Source of the DNA: ZC4RG17 sp036259475
Lineage (GTDB): Bacteria > Actinomycetota > Acidimicrobiia > Spongiisociales > ZC4RG35
DNA length: 64,000 bases
Direction: 5' to 3'
Assembly: GCA_036259475.1 (NCBI GenBank)
Contig: DATABS010000071.1
Location: 1 to 64,000, forward strand
This document shows, one piece after another, positions 27,842 to 36,322 of this stretch; position 1 is the first letter of the stretch; each line of letters starts with the position of its first letter. The notes below the pieces were generated by a model. That model was not told the DNA's origin and made no database searches. It worked only from the letters and a program-made list of their open reading frames with translations. Position numbers and translations under genes: made by a program.

Positions 27842-28998
27842 CAGAACTCGGCCAAACGGGCCCGGTAGCGTTCGGCGGCAGCCACGACGTCGTCGACGGT
27901 GTCGCCGCCGAACTTGCGCATCGTCTCGTCCGCCAGCACGTAGGCCACCATCTGCTCACACACCACCCCCGCCCGCGGCACGGCACAGGTGTCGGAGCGC
28001 TCGAAAAACGCCTTGGCCCCCTCTTTGGAGTCGACGTCCACCGTGTCCAGGGAGCGCATGACGGTCGAGATCGGCTTCATGGCGGCGCGCAGGCTGAGAA
28101 CTCCCCCGATCGTGATGCCGCCTTCGGTGCCGCCGGCGCGGGCGGTCTGCCGGGTGAACGATGCACCGTCGTGGTAGATCTCGTCATGGGCCTGGCTGCC
28201 CCGGCTGCGTGCCTGGCGGAATCCGTCTCCCACCTCGACTCCTTTGATCGCCTGGATGGACATGAGCGCGTGAGCCAGCCGTCCGTCGATCTTGCGGTCC
28301 CAGTGGACGTGACTTCCCAAACCGGGGGGAACGCCGTAGGCGAGGATCTCGATGACTCCTCCGAGTGTGTCGCGGCTTTCCCGTGCTCCCCGGATCTCGG
28401 CTTCCATCTGAGCCGTGCTGGCGGGGTCGAAGCAGCGGACGGAAGAGGCGTCGATGGTTCCCAGGTCAGAAGGCTCCGGTCGAGGCATGTCCTCGGGGGT
28501 CCGAACGGTACCGATCTCGACGACGTGGCTGAGGACGGACATGTCGAGGTGGGCGATCAGCAGCTTCGACAGGTATCCCACGACGGTGCGGGCTGCCGTC
28601 TCCCGCGCCGACGCCCGCTCCAGGATGTTGCGGGCATCGTGCGTGTCGTACTTCAGCATTCCGGCGAGGTCGGCGTGTCCCGGACGGGGCGTCGTCATTC
28701 GCCGTTTGGCGGTGCCGGCCCCCGGGTTCATCTCCTCGGACCATTTCGTCTCGTACTCGGTGTTGCGGATCAGCACGGCCACCGGTGATCCGAGGCTGCG
28801 CCCGTGGCGAACACCGGCGAGGATCTCGATCCGGTCCTGCTCGAGGCCCATCCGTGGGCTGCGACCGTAACCCAATCGGCGTCGCGCCAATTCGGCCGCC
28901 AACCCGTCGGAATCGAACTCGAGGCCGGCCGGGAGCCCCTCGATGGTGGCGACGAGGCCGGGGCCGTGGGATTCGCCCGCTGTCAGGAACCGCAGCAC
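27841..28998 (-). CDS. aroC: Chorismate synthase
   Basis: A 385-residue FMN-dependent enzyme making chorismate from EPSP. Signatures: GESHGPGL near residue 8, RRLGYGRSPRM near 38 and GGTEGGITIG. I choose the GTG at 28998 (VLRFLTAGESHG), because family members begin two to four residues before RFLTAGESHG. The longer frame up to 29172 runs through the repeat array and is not coding. A TAGCAT box lies seven bases upstream, so the message may be leaderless. Confidence 0.96.
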   Translation of the reverse strand: MLRFLTAGESHGPGLVATIEGLPAGLEFDSDGLAAELARRRLGYGRSPRMGLEQDRIEILAGVRHGRSLGSPVAVLIRNTEYETKWSEEMNPGAGTAKRRMTTPRPGHADLAGMLKYDTHDARNILERASARETAARTVVGYLSKLLIAHLDMSVLSHVVEIGTVRTPEDMPRPEPSDLGTIDASSVRCFDPASTAQMEAEIRGARESRDTLGGVIEILAYGVPPGLGSHVHWDRKIDGRLAHALMSIQAIKGVEVGDGFRQARSRGSQAHDEIYHDGASFTRQTARAGGTEGGITIGGVLSLRAAMKPISTVMRSLDTVDVDSKEGAKAFFERSDTCAVPRAGVVCEQMVAYVLADETMRKFGGDTVDDVVAAAERYRARLAEF

Positions 28999-29005
28999 GT
29001 CGACG

Positions 29006-29011
29006 ATGCTA
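29006..29011 (-). promoter_or_regulatory. Possible -10 box of aroC
   Basis: TAGCAT on the minus strand, seven bases before the GTG start of aroC, with no Shine-Dalgarno sequence between. The spacing fits a leaderless transcript. No -35 is recognisable, so this rests on spacing and the TANNNT pattern only. Confidence 0.3.
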
Positions 29012-29066
29012 CCGACCACCGGTTGTGGCGCCGCATTCGGCGGACCGCTCGAGCGGCGGCGGGGCG

Positions 29067-29265
29067 TGGAACCCAGGGTTCTAGTCCTGCCTGGCGGTGT
29101 CCCGGCCCACGGTTCGCTCGGCGGGCGGGGGTTGGCGGCGGTCCGTGGAACCCAGGGCTCTAGGCCCCGCATAACGGGGACTCCCGCCCACGATCCGCTC
29201 GGCGCGGCTGTGGCTGGCGCCGGAGCCTGGAACCCAGGGATCTAGGCACCGTGTCTCGCGAGGTG
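29067..29265 (+). repeat. Interspersed repeat, copies 2-4 in tandem
   Basis: Three copies of the core at 29067-29084 (TGGAACCCAGGGTTCTAG), 29146-29163 and 29228-29245, spaced 79 and 82 bases. The spacers are themselves related: copies 2 and 3 continue with a GCCCACGGTTCGCTCGGCG-like segment, and GGYTGGCG precedes most cores. After copy 3 the sequence CCCCG-CATAA-CGGGG (29165-29179) can form a stem at the place where copy 1 has CACCG-CATAC-CGGTG. The array fills the gap between the prepilin peptidase and aroC; no gene is seen in it. Confidence 0.75.
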
Positions 29266-29281
29266 TGCGACTCGAAACGTC

Positions 29282-30001
29282 TCAGAGCAGCATCTGAACC
29301 AGGCGCTCTCCGCCGATGATGGATATCCAGGTGCCGACGATCATCGGCGGCCCGTAGGGAATCTCCGACTTGGCTCGGGCGCTACCGCCCAGAACGGCCG
29401 CCAATGCGACCAGCCCTCCCACGGCGGCGGTTGCCATCCCGGCCAGCAACAGCCTGTCCCATCCCAAGAAACCGGTGAACAACCCCAGCGAAACCGCCAG
29501 CTTCACGTCCCCGAAACCGAATCCTCCTCGGGCCACCAGATAGACCATTCCGAAGAACCCGGCATAGGCGAGGGCTCCCAGGAGCGCTCTGGGAAAAGAA
29601 GAAAGCGTGCCATCCGCTACGGCGCCCAACATCAGAAGGCCTGCGAGCAGCGGCGTGCCGGGATACGTGATCCGATTCGGGATCCGCTTGTGGTCGACGT
29701 CGGTCAGGAAAAGGGCGACCGTCATGGCGGCGAAACCCAGATACGGGATCAGTACCCAGACCGGACCCAACGCCATCGCGATCAGACCACTGAGGATGCT
29801 GGTGACCAGGGCGGTCGCAATCGCCCGCGTGATTCTCAGACCGCAGGACGAACACGAAGCCAGCAGCGAGTTCGGTGCGCCGCAACGACGACAGACTCCC
29901 GCCCCCACGCCAAACGGGAGATCGGCTCCCGCCTGGACGGCGACGTGGTGGATCAGAGGACCGGCGAGCAGCCCGGCGACAGCCGAGAGGGCGACGTGCA
30001 C
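29282..30001 (-). CDS. Prepilin peptidase (type IV leader peptidase, A24)
   Basis: A 239-residue polytopic membrane protein with about seven hydrophobic segments. Catalytic aspartates are in LTDVDHKRIPN (about 98-100) and GFGFGDVKLA (about 162). The N-terminal cytoplasmic zinc module is retained as CRRCG and CSSCG, but the long methyltransferase-type N-terminus of PilD is shortened. This family removes type IV pilin or Tad/Flp leader peptides. Start is GTG at 30001. No pilin or assembly ATPase is in the window; its neighbour is a DUF4388 protein. Confidence 0.9.
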   Translation of the reverse strand: MHVALSAVAGLLAGPLIHHVAVQAGADLPFGVGAGVCRRCGAPNSLLASCSSCGLRITRAIATALVTSILSGLIAMALGPVWVLIPYLGFAAMTVALFLTDVDHKRIPNRITYPGTPLLAGLLMLGAVADGTLSSFPRALLGALAYAGFFGMVYLVARGGFGFGDVKLAVSLGLFTGFLGWDRLLLAGMATAAVGGLVALAAVLGGSARAKSEIPYGPPMIVGTWISIIGGERLVQMLL

Positions 30002-30046
30002 GAGGCCGGGATGCTACTCGCCCTGCGAGCTGAGGACCGGTGGAGC

Positions 30047-31105
30047 TCAGCTGTCGGCAAGCTCGCGGAAGGCGGCGCCGAGGCCACGCCGTCGCAACAA
30101 GCCGAACCCACCGTCCTCGGGATCATCGTCATCGTCATCGTCATCGTCGTCGTCGTCGTCCGACGCCTCTTCGGTCTTCTCGAGCTCGCCGAAGACCGTC
30201 TCGAGGAACGATCCGTCGGCCGGTTCGTCCTCCCGCGGCTCGGCCGGCTCTTCGACCTCGTCCTCGGCCGCCTTACCCCACCAGGAACGATCGGCTTGAG
30301 AATCGACCTCGGACACCGGCTCCGTCTCAACGACCGGCTCGTAGACCGGCTCTGGCTCGGTGATCGCGTGCTGGACGCTTTCTATCGATCCCACGTAGGA
30401 GGACTCATAGGTGGAACGGGGTGCCTCGGGAACGGCGACTGCTTCGACCAGCCGGGCCCTGGACAACTCGGCCATCCGCCGGGCAGTCTGGAAGGTGGTG
30501 AGCCCGAGACGGCCGGCCAGATCGTAAACGGAGCACGAACCCTCCATGGCGGCCAGGAACCGCCAGGCACTGTCACTGAGATTGACCGAATCCTCGTCGA
30601 TCTCGGGAACCATGTGCCAGGGGGTGGAGAGGTCGGGGACGACGGTCTCGATGTCGGCCCAATCGGCCGCCCGGCGCTCCGCCTCTGCGATGATCATCTC
30701 CACGTCGAAGGCCTGACCGGTGGCGTAGCGAGGTCGGGAGTCGATGAGGAACTCGAAATGGCCCGACTGGGGGCGCTGAATGCGGTAGATCGACTCCACG
30801 CACTGCTCGCGGATCAGGTCGGTCAGGGCCGAGCTGGCGGCGGACGGCGCCAGCGCCTCGGTCAGGGTGCCCCGGGAGACATCGAGCCGGCTGAGCCCGT
30901 CCTGGGAGGCGATCCCGGACGCCAGCAGATGGTCGCGGATGGCCTCATCGCCTTCGACGGTGGCGTAGGTGAGTGATCCGCCTTCCATGTAGACCCGGCC
31001 CGATCCGGCTCCCTCGACCCGCAGGCAGCCATTCTGGTGCGAGCGCGCCAGCAGGCGAAGGACCTCTTCGAGAGGGAAGATCTCGAGTTTTCCGCTTAGC
31101 GACAT
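30047..31105 (-). CDS. DUF4388 domain protein with poly-aspartate tract
   Basis: A 352-residue cytoplasmic protein. Residues 1-100 match the DUF4388 pattern (LSGKLEIFPLEEVLRLLARSHQNGCLRVE), seen in PatA-type and gliding/pilus regulators. A second part, around 175-230 (NLSDSAWRFLAAMEGSCSVYDLAGRLGL), looks like a winged-helix-like module. An acidic, probably disordered C-terminus follows, with 13 consecutive aspartates near residues 316-328, then GLLRRRGLGAAFRELADS. The ATG at 31105 has AAGGAG upstream. It precedes the prepilin peptidase in the same direction (45-base gap), which hints at a role in pilus control. Function not established. Confidence 0.85.
   Translation of the reverse strand: MSLSGKLEIFPLEEVLRLLARSHQNGCLRVEGAGSGRVYMEGGSLTYATVEGDEAIRDHLLASGIASQDGLSRLDVSRGTLTEALAPSAASSALTDLIREQCVESIYRIQRPQSGHFEFLIDSRPRYATGQAFDVEMIIAEAERRAADWADIETVVPDLSTPWHMVPEIDEDSVNLSDSAWRFLAAMEGSCSVYDLAGRLGLTTFQTARRMAELSRARLVEAVAVPEAPRSTYESSYVGSIESVQHAITEPEPVYEPVVETEPVSEVDSQADRSWWGKAAEDEVEEPAEPREDEPADGSFLETVFGELEKTEEASDDDDDDDDDDDDDPEDGGFGLLRRRGLGAAFRELADS
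30122..30160. repeat. Trinucleotide repeat encoding 13 aspartates
   Basis: Thirteen successive GAC/GAT codons on the minus strand, partly alternating (ATCGTC on the plus strand) and then five pure GAC. It lies in frame in the DUF4388 gene, so unit gain or loss would change tract length without frameshifting. Repeat-length variation between strains is plausible but not shown. Confidence 0.8.
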
Positions 31106-31133
31106 TGAAATTCTCCTTTGGTGACCTTCGCCG

Positions 31134-31940
31134 TCATATGTCATTCGGTGCCTGACCGACCCGGCTTGAGTGGTTTAGTGCGGCCTCCGTCATGGCGGCG
31201 AGTGGAGGTTCTCGGCCGGTCCACAGCCGGAAGGAATCGGCCGCCTGGGCCACCAGAAACTCGATCCCGTCGACCGTCGGGATACCGAGCCTCCGGGCCT
31301 CGACCACCGCCGGCGTGGGTGCGGGTCCGTAGGCGAGGTCCATGAGGCCCGAGGAGAGGGCAACCACTCGATTCGGGAGCGACTCCGACTGCATTCCCAG
31401 CGGTGTCGCATTCACGATGACGGCATCTACCACGGCCGCTCCCCAGGGGGCTTCGGCTATTTCCATGCCGAGGCCGTCGGCGAGAGCCGATACCGCCCCG
31501 GGGCGCCGGGCGCTGACGTAGAGGGTTCTGCCCCGTGCCGCCAGGCATGCCGCCGCGGCTGCCCCGCCGGCTCCCAGGACCAAGGTCGGTGTCGAGATGT
31601 CCACCGGCCACAGGCGCTGGAGAGCGGATATGTCCGTGTTGTGGCCCTCGAGGCCCCCGTCGGGGCGACGGACGATCGTGTTGACCGATCCCGCCCGGCG
31701 GGCCTGGGGGCTGAGCGAGTCGACGAGGGCGGCGGCCACGCCCTTCAGGGGCATGGTGACATTCACACCGCTGAGAGCACCCTTCCGGAGCTGAGCGATC
31801 ACCTCCTCCATCTCTGGACCACGCGTCCGCCGGGCCTCATACGACCCGTGCAGTTCCAGGGCCGACAGAGCGGCAGTGTGGATGGCGGGAGAGCGTGAAT
31901 GGGCGATCGGGTCCCCCACCACGGCCAACCGGAGTGGCAC
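31134..31940 (-). CDS. aroE: Shikimate dehydrogenase
   Basis: A 268-residue NADPH-dependent enzyme reducing 3-dehydroshikimate. Substrate motif HSRSPAIHTAAL (about 14-25), catalytic lysine in NVTMPLKG (about 66), GLEGHNTD, and the Rossmann loop VLGAGGAAAAA (about 120). Start is GTG at 31940, overlapping the mltG stop by one base. It is split from aroC-aroK-aroB by the pilus-related pair. The gap to the DUF4388 gene is 28 bases. Confidence 0.96.
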   Translation of the reverse strand: MPLRLAVVGDPIAHSRSPAIHTAALSALELHGSYEARRTRGPEMEEVIAQLRKGALSGVNVTMPLKGVAAALVDSLSPQARRAGSVNTIVRRPDGGLEGHNTDISALQRLWPVDISTPTLVLGAGGAAAAACLAARGRTLYVSARRPGAVSALADGLGMEIAEAPWGAAVVDAVIVNATPLGMQSESLPNRVVALSSGLMDLAYGPAPTPAVVEARRLGIPTVDGIEFLVAQAADSFRLWTGREPPLAAMTEAALNHSSRVGQAPNDI

Positions 31941-33037
31941 TAGGGAAGTACTCCATCCTCCCGGGCCTGCCGGACCGCTTCGTTGTGGTCATCGAGGTTG
32001 GTGGTGAAGGTATGGCTGCCGTCCGGAGCGCTCAGCACGTAGTAGAGGAACTCGGTGTCATCCGGGTTGGCGGCCGCCTCGAGCGCCGCCAATCCGGGCG
32101 CCGCGATCGGAGTCGGCGGAAGTCCGGTGAACCGGTACGTGTTGTAGGGCGAGTCGACCTCGGGATCGAAGTCCTCCGGCGAGCGCGTGTCGAGGGCATA
32201 GAGCACGGTGGCGTCGATCTGCAGCAGCATTTCCTCGTCCAGCCGGTTGTGGATCACGCTCGACACGACCGGGCGCTCGTCGGCGACCCGGACCTCCGAC
32301 TCGATGAGGGAGGCGATGACGATGCCCTCGTAACGGTCGTAGCCGTCTTCCTCCAGACCGCTCCAGTCCACCTGGCCCACCCGCTCCTCCATGGTGGACG
32401 CCATCCGTTGCAGCATCGAGGCCGCCGTCGACGCCTGGGAAAACTCATAGGTGTCGGGGAAGAGCAGACCTTCCCAGTCGGACAGTTGCGGCGACTCAGG
32501 CATTTGGCGCAACTCCGTGGTCACGTCTCCTCCCTCCAGGGCCGCCACGAAGTCCTCTAGGGGGATGCCGCTGTTCTCGGCCAGCTCCTCGGTGATCTCC
32601 TCGACGCGCAAACCTTCGCGAACGGTGATCCGGAACACGTCGACGAGAGGTCCGGTCCGAAGGGCCGCCAGCACATCGCTCGAATCCATACCCGTCACGA
32701 GCTGGTAAGTGCCCGCCTTCAACTCGCCCGAAGCGCCCGCCGAGCGGACCGCAGCCTCGAACTGGACGGCAGACGCCACCACGCCCTGGCCGGCCAGGAT
32801 GGCAGAAATGTCCTGGGCGCTGGCGCCCGAGGGGATGACCACCTCCACCTCGAGCCCGGGTTCGACGTCGATACCGTCGCTGGACTGGTCACCGCCCAGA
32901 GCTCCACCGACCTGGCGGCCGAGGAACGAAGCGCCTCCGACGATGGCGACGCCCGCCACGACGACCAACGCCACGATCGCCCCGATGCGGCCCAGGCGCG
33001 AAAAGCTGGGAGGCGGAGGCACCGGATCGAGGCTCAA
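31940..33037 (-). CDS. mltG: Endolytic murein transglycosylase (YceG-like)
   Basis: A 365-residue membrane-anchored lytic transglycosylase. A short cytoplasmic N-terminus (PPPPSFSRLGR), one transmembrane helix about residues 17-40, then a periplasmic LysM-like region and the YceG catalytic domain. The active-site glutamate is in IVIASLIESEV (about 240), with NTYRFTGLPPTPIAAPG near the end. It cuts nascent glycan strands and is thought to terminate peptidoglycan polymerisation. The start is a TTG at 33037, overlapping the ruvX stop as TTGA. Confidence 0.94.
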   Translation of the reverse strand: MSLDPVPPPPSFSRLGRIGAIVALVVVAGVAIVGGASFLGRQVGGALGGDQSSDGIDVEPGLEVEVVIPSGASAQDISAILAGQGVVASAVQFEAAVRSAGASGELKAGTYQLVTGMDSSDVLAALRTGPLVDVFRITVREGLRVEEITEELAENSGIPLEDFVAALEGGDVTTELRQMPESPQLSDWEGLLFPDTYEFSQASTAASMLQRMASTMEERVGQVDWSGLEEDGYDRYEGIVIASLIESEVRVADERPVVSSVIHNRLDEEMLLQIDATVLYALDTRSPEDFDPEVDSPYNTYRFTGLPPTPIAAPGLAALEAAANPDDTEFLYYVLSAPDGSHTFTTNLDDHNEAVRQAREDGVLP

Positions 33038-33450
33038 CGTTCCTCTCCGGGTCGGTCGAGATAGCCGCGGAGGAGAACGGCGGCTGCGACCTTGTCGACG
33101 GTCCCCCGGCGGCGGCGTCGTTTCACCCCTGCCTCGACCATCATCGAGTCCGCCATGCGTGTCGTGTAGCGCTCATCCACCGCCGTCACCGGAAGGCCTG
33201 TCCTTTCGCTGAGTTCGGCGGCCAGATTACGGGCGATCCGAGCGGATGCGCCCTCGTCGCCGGTTTCGGTGGTAGGTAGGCCGACGATGATCTCGTCCAC
33301 GGCGAGTTCGTGGCAGAGATCGGCGATCCGTTCGACTGCCCCGGCGGCGGCAACCACCTCGAGGGGCTGGGCCGAGATGCCCAGAGGGTCGCTCACGGCG
33401 AGCCCGACTCGGACGGTCCCGGGATCGACGGCGAGGACGCGTCCCATCAT
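33034..33450 (-). CDS. ruvX: RuvX/YqgF Holliday-junction resolvase-like nuclease
   Basis: A 138-residue RNase H-fold protein. VLAVDPGTVRVGLA at the N-terminus and AVDERYTTRMAD near residue 95 carry the acidic catalytic residues; IVGLP near 55 is conserved. The family processes pre-16S rRNA 5' ends and possibly Holliday junctions. Two adjacent ATG codons (33450, 33447) are possible starts; the first overlaps the alaS stop as ATGA. Confidence 0.94.
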   Translation of the reverse strand: MMGRVLAVDPGTVRVGLAVSDPLGISAQPLEVVAAAGAVERIADLCHELAVDEIIVGLPTTETGDEGASARIARNLAAELSERTGLPVTAVDERYTTRMADSMMVEAGVKRRRRRGTVDKVAAAVLLRGYLDRPGEER

Positions 33451-36077
33451 CCCCTCAGCTTCCGGGCTGCCGACTCCCGTACCGCATCCAGCGCCTGGGC
33501 CAGCGCCGCCCCGTTGGGCCCTCCCGCCTGGGCCAGCTCGGGATCGCGGCTTCCCCCGCCTCCCATCACGGCCGCGCCCTCGCCGGCGAGCTCCCCGGCC
33601 GAGATCCCAGCCGCCACCATGTCCGGAGTCGTAGCGGCAGCCAGAGCCCCCTTGCCGTTGTTGCAGGATCCCACCACTACGAGCGAAGGAGCTCCCAGAC
33701 GGTTGCGGATGTCGAGAGCCAGCTCACGCAAGTCACCGGGAGCCAGTTCGCCGGCGTCCGCCACCACCAGGCGCCGGTCGCCTACCGACTCGGCTCCGGC
33801 GGCCATTTCGGCCGCCATGTCTACTCGCCGCTCGGCCGCAGCCTGCTCCAGGCGATCCTCCACTCGTGCCACCCGTTCGAGCAGGGCTTCTACCCGCTCG
33901 GGTACCTGGGCGGCCGGCACTCGCAGGAGGCGACCCGTCGCCTGGAGAGAGGACCGGAGCGAGGCCAGGTGGCCATAGGCGCTCTCCCCGGTGAGGGCTT
34001 CCACGCGTCGGATGTTCGAGCCGATCGACGACTCTGAGGTGACTACGAGCGGTCCGACCTGGCCGGCGGTATGAGTATGAGTCCCACCGCAGAATTCGAC
34101 GGAGAACTCGCCGATGCTCACTACCCGGACCTTCTCGCCGTACTTGTCGCCGAAGAAGGCCAGGGCGCCCATCTCCTGGGCCTCGTCACGTGACGTGACA
34201 ACCGTGGAGATCTCGGCGTTGGAGATGAGCCGCCGATTGGCCTCCCATTCGACGTGGGCTAGGTCCTCATCACTCACCGCCGAGTAGTTGGAGAAGTCGA
34301 ATCGGAGACGTCCGTCCTCCACCAGCGATCCGGCCTGGGTGGCGTGGTCGCCGAGCACCGAGCGCAACGCCCAATGGAGGACGTGGGTCCCGGTGTGGCT
34401 CTTGCGGATTCCTTCCCGGCGAGGAGAGTCGATGGCCAGGTCGGCGTCCTGACCCACGTGCAGGCTGCCCGATTCGACCGTCGCCAAATGGCCATGGAGG
34501 CCCTGGATGGCGTGGCGAGTGTCGGTTACCCGGGCGGTTCCCGACTCAGTGATGATCACGCCCGTGTCTCCGACCTGACCGCCCGACTCGGCGTAAAAGG
34601 GGGTGATATCGAGAAACACCTCTGCGGCTTGCCCGGCCTCGACAGACTCGAGGGCCTCGCCATCCACCAGGATGGCGAGGATCCGGCCCCGATCGCGTTC
34701 GTGCTCGTAACCGGTGAAGGTCGTCAGTCCGAGGTCGTCGGCCAACTGGCGGTACACGTCGGCGGTGGCGGCGGTATCACCGCCCTTCCATGCTGCTCGG
34801 GCCCTTTCCCTCTGGGCGCTCATGGCTGAAGCGAATGCCTCCTGGTCCACCGTCACGCCGCGTTCGGCGGCGATCTCGGAAGTCAGCTCGATCGGGAAGC
34901 CATACGTGTCGTGGAGGCGGAAGGCGACTTCGCCCGACAGACGGTCGGTTGTCTGCTCCAGCTCCTGGTCCAACAACTCGCCTCCCGAAGTCAGGGTTTG
35001 ACGGAACCGCTCCTCCTCTCGGGTGACAGCCTGGAGGATCACGTCCCGCCGGGCAACGAGATCGGGGTAGGCCTCCGACATCACCTCGATCGTCGCCTCC
35101 ACCAGGTGGGGGAAGATCATGTCCTTGCCTGCGTCGGGGCGCAGCTGCCAGGCGTGACGGACTCCTCGCCGCAGGATGCGACGCAATACGTAGCCGCGGC
35201 CGTCGTTGGAGGGAACCACCCCGTCGCCGATGAGGAACGTCACGGCCCGTCCGTGATCGGCCAAGAGGCGCAGCGAGACGTCGGTCTCCTCGCGGTCGCC
35301 GTAGCCCACCCCGGCGTAACGGGCGGCGGCAGTGAGCACAGGCCACACGGTGTCCACCTGGAACACTGTCGGAACATCCTGGAGAATCGCCGCCATCCGC
35401 TCGAGGCCCATGCCGGTGTCTATGTTCTTGGCGGGTAGCTCACCGATGACGTGATATGGCTCGTCTTGGATGTTCTGCATGAAGACGAGGTTGCAGATCT
35501 CGACGAAGCGCTCCTCGCCGCCGCCGATTGGTCCCCCTGGGTCGCCGAACTCGGGGCCTTTGTCGTAGAACAACTCAGAGCTCGGTCCGCACGGCCCGGG
35601 CACTCCCATCTGCCAGAAATTGTCGCGGCCCCCCTTCTGCACCCGCTCCGGAGGGACGCCGACAGCGTCCACCCAGATGGCGGCGGCTTCGTCGTCGGTG
35701 TCGAACACCGTGAACCAGAGGCGGTCCGGGTCGAGGCCGTACCTTTGCGTCACGAGCTCGTAGGCCCACGGAATGGCCGACTCTTTGAAGTAGTCCCCGA
35801 AGCTGAAGTTGCCCATCATCTCGAAGAAGGAAAAGTGACGGGTGGTGGTGCCGATGATGTCGATGTCAACGGTGCGGGCGCATTTCTGCACGGTGGTCGC
35901 CCGATCCCAGGGTGGTTCCTCCTCGCCCAGGAAGTAGGGCTTGAACGGGACCATCCCGGCGTTGGTCAGCAGAAGAGTCGGATCGGTCGGGATGAGCGAG
36001 GCGGAAGGGCGCAGCACATGGCCCCGCTCCGTGAAAAAGGAGGTGAAGGTCGTGCGGATCTGATTGGAGTCCATCAT
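33447..36077 (-). CDS. alaS: Alanyl-tRNA synthetase
   Basis: An 876-residue class II synthetase with catalytic, tRNA-recognition, editing and C-terminal DHHA1 domains. N-terminal FFTERGHVLRPSASLIP, ATP motif 2 KCARTVDIDIIG, the editing-site SHTGTHVLHWALR (about 555) and CGGTHTHTAGQVG (about 657) are intact. It charges tRNA-Ala and clears mischarged Ser/Gly. Two adjacent ATG codons begin the gene. The four-gene run alaS-ruvX-mltG-aroE overlaps throughout. Confidence 0.98.
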   Translation of the reverse strand: MMDSNQIRTTFTSFFTERGHVLRPSASLIPTDPTLLLTNAGMVPFKPYFLGEEEPPWDRATTVQKCARTVDIDIIGTTTRHFSFFEMMGNFSFGDYFKESAIPWAYELVTQRYGLDPDRLWFTVFDTDDEAAAIWVDAVGVPPERVQKGGRDNFWQMGVPGPCGPSSELFYDKGPEFGDPGGPIGGGEERFVEICNLVFMQNIQDEPYHVIGELPAKNIDTGMGLERMAAILQDVPTVFQVDTVWPVLTAAARYAGVGYGDREETDVSLRLLADHGRAVTFLIGDGVVPSNDGRGYVLRRILRRGVRHAWQLRPDAGKDMIFPHLVEATIEVMSEAYPDLVARRDVILQAVTREEERFRQTLTSGGELLDQELEQTTDRLSGEVAFRLHDTYGFPIELTSEIAAERGVTVDQEAFASAMSAQRERARAAWKGGDTAATADVYRQLADDLGLTTFTGYEHERDRGRILAILVDGEALESVEAGQAAEVFLDITPFYAESGGQVGDTGVIITESGTARVTDTRHAIQGLHGHLATVESGSLHVGQDADLAIDSPRREGIRKSHTGTHVLHWALRSVLGDHATQAGSLVEDGRLRFDFSNYSAVSDEDLAHVEWEANRRLISNAEISTVVTSRDEAQEMGALAFFGDKYGEKVRVVSIGEFSVEFCGGTHTHTAGQVGPLVVTSESSIGSNIRRVEALTGESAYGHLASLRSSLQATGRLLRVPAAQVPERVEALLERVARVEDRLEQAAAERRVDMAAEMAAGAESVGDRRLVVADAGELAPGDLRELALDIRNRLGAPSLVVVGSCNNGKGALAAATTPDMVAAGISAGELAGEGAAVMGGGGSRDPELAQAGGPNGAALAQALDAVRESAARKLRG

Positions 36078-36129
36078 CGATGCCTCAAGGATGTGGTGCT
36101 CGGGAACGGTGACAGGCGTGCCGCCGCAG

Positions 36130-36303
36130 TCAGTTACGACGCGGCGGCCGGATGGCTCGGGCGGCGAGCTCCATCACATCCGCCCCCGTATAGGCCGCGG
36201 CCTTTCGCAGGTCGGCTGGATCCGGCTTCCGTCGCAGCGCCCGCACCGTAACCAGTCCGCCGGCCAGCAGGCCGGTGGCGAACCACCACAACCGATCGAA
36301 CAT
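36130..36303 (-). CDS. Small membrane-anchored protein between rarA and alaS
   Basis: A 57-residue reading frame. It begins MFDRLWWFATGLLAGGLVTV, a single hydrophobic N-terminal helix. RALRRKPDPADLRK and a basic tail IRPPRRN follow. Actinobacteria often carry a short protein of this kind (an aromatic-rich helix, then an Arg-rich segment; DUF6167-like in Streptomyces as I recall) between rarA and alaS. No clear Shine-Dalgarno precedes the ATG (CCCTCAGGGAC). The position, codon use and helix make it a likely real gene; the function is unknown. Confidence 0.7.
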   Translation of the reverse strand: MFDRLWWFATGLLAGGLVTVRALRRKPDPADLRKAAAYTGADVMELAARAIRPPRRN

Positions 36304-36322
36304 GTCCCTGAGGGTAGCGCGA

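Noticed and set aside
29067..29265. Possible CRISPR array
   Set aside because: Only three imperfect repeats, intervals of 79-82 bases are too long, the spacers resemble each other, and no cas gene is present.
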